DNA of 64,000 bases from Pseudomonas khorasanensis (lineage in GTDB: Bacteria > Pseudomonadota > Gammaproteobacteria > Pseudomonadales > Pseudomonadaceae), in the NCBI RefSeq assembly GCF_014268505.2, contig NZ_JABWQP020000001.1, forward strand, positions 682,001 to 746,000, read 5' to 3'. The position numbers and the translations under genes are program-made. A model generated the notes under the pieces. It had not been told where the DNA came from. It worked only from the letters and a program-made list of their open reading frames with translations, and did not search any database. This document shows positions 62,811-64,000 of the stretch, one piece after another (position 1 is the stretch's first letter; every line of letters begins with the position of its first letter).

Positions 62811-63599
62811 TTATTGTTGTTTACCGCGTTGGCCCAGCCAAAAGGCCAGCACCACCAGCACAATCGAAATCACCAGCATCAGCGTCGAGATCGCGTTGAT
62901 CTCCGGTGTCACGCCGGCCTTGATCGCCGAGAAGATGTACACCGGCAACGTGGTCGATCCCGGGCCGGCAACGAAGAACGTCATGATGAAATCGTCGAGG
63001 CTGACCACGAACGCCAACACCGCACCGGACAGCACCGCCGGCCATAGCAACGGCAATGTCACACGACGAAAAACCTGCCACGGATTGGCATACAGATCGT
63101 TCGCCGCTTCCAGCAGGCTCTTGTCGAGGTCGTTGAGCCGCGCGCGGATCGGCAGATAAGCGAAGGGAATGCAGAAGCCGATGTGCGCAACGATGACCGT
63201 CAGCAGGCCGAGCTTGATCCCCAGGGCCATGAACAGCAGCAGGGTGGCCACGGCGGTGACGATCTCGGGCAGGATCAGCGGCAGGTTGATGCCGCCTTCG
63301 ACCATTTTCTGCCCATAGAACGGCCGGTAGGTCGCCAGCGCCGCGAGCAGGGCGATGGCCGTGGCGCACACTGTGGCGATGCTGGCGACGATGATCGAGT
63401 TCAACGCTGCCGTCTGGATCGACGGGTTGGCCAGAATCCGCCCGTACCAGGCGAACGAAAACTCGGTCCACACCGTTGCCGAGCGATTGGCGTTGAAGCT
63501 GTAGCCGATCAGCACAAGGATAGGCAGGTACAGATACGCGAGCATCAGCACGCTGATTTCGCGGGTCGCCGGAATTTTTTTCAGGTGCAGAGAAATCAT
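62811..63599 (-). CDS. ABC permease, PotC-like
   Basis: The 262-residue protein has about six membrane helices and the EAA-type loop (LLEAANDLYANPWQVFRRVTLP). LAFVVSLDDFIMTFFVAGPG near the end is characteristic of PotC. It overlaps the PotB-like gene by 4 bp (ATGA) and lies 18 bp upstream of the binding-protein gene. It is one of two channel subunits of the importer. Confidence 0.92.
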   Translation of the reverse strand: MISLHLKKIPATREISVLMLAYLYLPILVLIGYSFNANRSATVWTEFSFAWYGRILANPSIQTAALNSIIVASIATVCATAIALLAALATYRPFYGQKMVEGGINLPLILPEIVTAVATLLLFMALGIKLGLLTVIVAHIGFCIPFAYLPIRARLNDLDKSLLEAANDLYANPWQVFRRVTLPLLWPAVLSGAVLAFVVSLDDFIMTFFVAGPGSTTLPVYIFSAIKAGVTPEINAISTLMLVISIVLVVLAFWLGQRGKQQ

Positions 63600-64000
63600 G
63601 CTTTGGCTCCCCGGTTGAGATTCTTCGCCGCATGACGGCTGTAGAGCGCATAGAGCACCAGCGACACCAACAGAATCGCCAGCAGCAGGAACGACAGCGA
63701 ACTGCCCAGCGGCCAGTTGCGCGCGGTGCCGAACTGTTGCTGGATCAGGTTGCCGATCATCAGGGTCTTGCCGCCGCCGAGAATCGCCGGGGTGATAAAC
63801 GCGCCGAGGCTCGGCACGAACACCAGCAGCGCGCCGGCAATCACGCCGGGCATCGACAGCGGCAGGATGATCCGTCGCAGCGCGTGCCAGCGATTGGCGC
63901 CGAGGTCATACGCGGCCTCCACCAGGCGCCAGTCGAGTTTTTCCAGGGTCGAGTAGATCGGCAGGATCATGAACGGCAAAAAGCTGTAGACCAGACCGAC
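63596..64000 (-). CDS. ABC permease, PotB-like, N-terminus off the right edge
   Basis: The frame stays open to base 64000 (reads VGLVYSFLPFMILPIYS), so the 135 visible codons are the C-terminal half of a PotB/PotH-like permease. The EAA-type loop LVEAAYDLGANRWHALRRIILPLSMPG is followed by two helices and a polar tail (YSRHAAKNLNRGAKA). An ATG at 63979 is internal. The start and the ATPase gene should lie to the right. Confidence 0.9.
   Translation of the reverse strand, partial: VGLVYSFLPFMILPIYSTLEKLDWRLVEAAYDLGANRWHALRRIILPLSMPGVIAGALLVFVPSLGAFITPAILGGGKTLMIGNLIQQQFGTARNWPLGSSLSFLLLAILLVSLVLYALYSRHAAKNLNRGAKA

Noticed and set aside
1..64000. tRNA, rRNA, prophage or integrative element
   Set aside because: No tRNA-like cloverleaf ends, integrase, phage structural genes or flanking direct repeats were seen by reading; a tRNAscan or phage search could not be run.

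Overview
The window looks like a chromosomal segment of a Pseudomonas of the P. fluorescens group. The signs are GC-rich coding sequence, several copies of the fluorescens-type REP element (core GTGGGAGCGAGCC), a lexA-imuA-imuB-dnaE2 mutagenesis cassette, and many TonB receptors, LysR regulators and MFS/ABC transporters. I see no tRNA, rRNA, CRISPR array, integrase, transposase or phage gene.

Layout. 1-10.75 kb: the N-terminal 3,582 codons of a giant BapA/LapF-type adhesin on the minus strand, with about 36 tandem 85-residue Ig-like modules; its C-terminus lies off the left edge. 11.1-17.3 kb: a minus-strand catabolic operon (SDR dehydrogenase, ACS-type MFS transporter, two-subunit transketolase, esterase) with a divergent GcvA-type LysR regulator and a perfect T-N11-A operator. 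17.4-24.5 kb: small unknown proteins, a LysR gene divergent from an exported hydrolase and a carboxymuconolactone-decarboxylase-like protein, an AraC/MFS divergent pair, and msrA. 24.7-39 kb: two TonB receptors (one with a Fur-like site), a VOC protein, a CHASE4-PAS-GGDEF-EAL protein, an OsmC-YcaO fusion, a thioesterase, small envelope proteins and a GAF histidine kinase. 39-44.6 kb: a YghU-type glutathione transferase, a pyruvate-oxidase-like ThDP enzyme, a DUF72 protein, a DyP peroxidase and a Gfo/Idh/MocA oxidoreductase.

44.7-52.3 kb is the most intriguing part. It is a plus-strand operon of tightly packed genes: GntR/UTRA regulator, a flavoprotein resembling adenylylsulfate reductase alpha (AprA), an AprB-like two-cluster ferredoxin, a nitrate/sulfonate-type ABC importer whose binding protein carries an extra C-terminal domain resembling NosL, a HEAT-repeat protein and a DUF971 protein. 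I read it as uptake plus redox conversion of an unknown, probably sulfur- or nitrogen-containing, small molecule. The GntR gene is preceded by a perfect 8-2-8 palindrome.

52.4-58.2 kb: lexA2-imuA-imuB-dnaE2, with a LexA2-type box overlapping the lexA start codon. 58.3-64 kb: a minus-strand operon made of a polyamine-type ABC importer (right end cut), a CodA-like deaminase, a second amidohydrolase that lacks the usual HxH metal motif, and a flavin reductase. It probably takes up and hydrolyses a nitrogen heterocycle.
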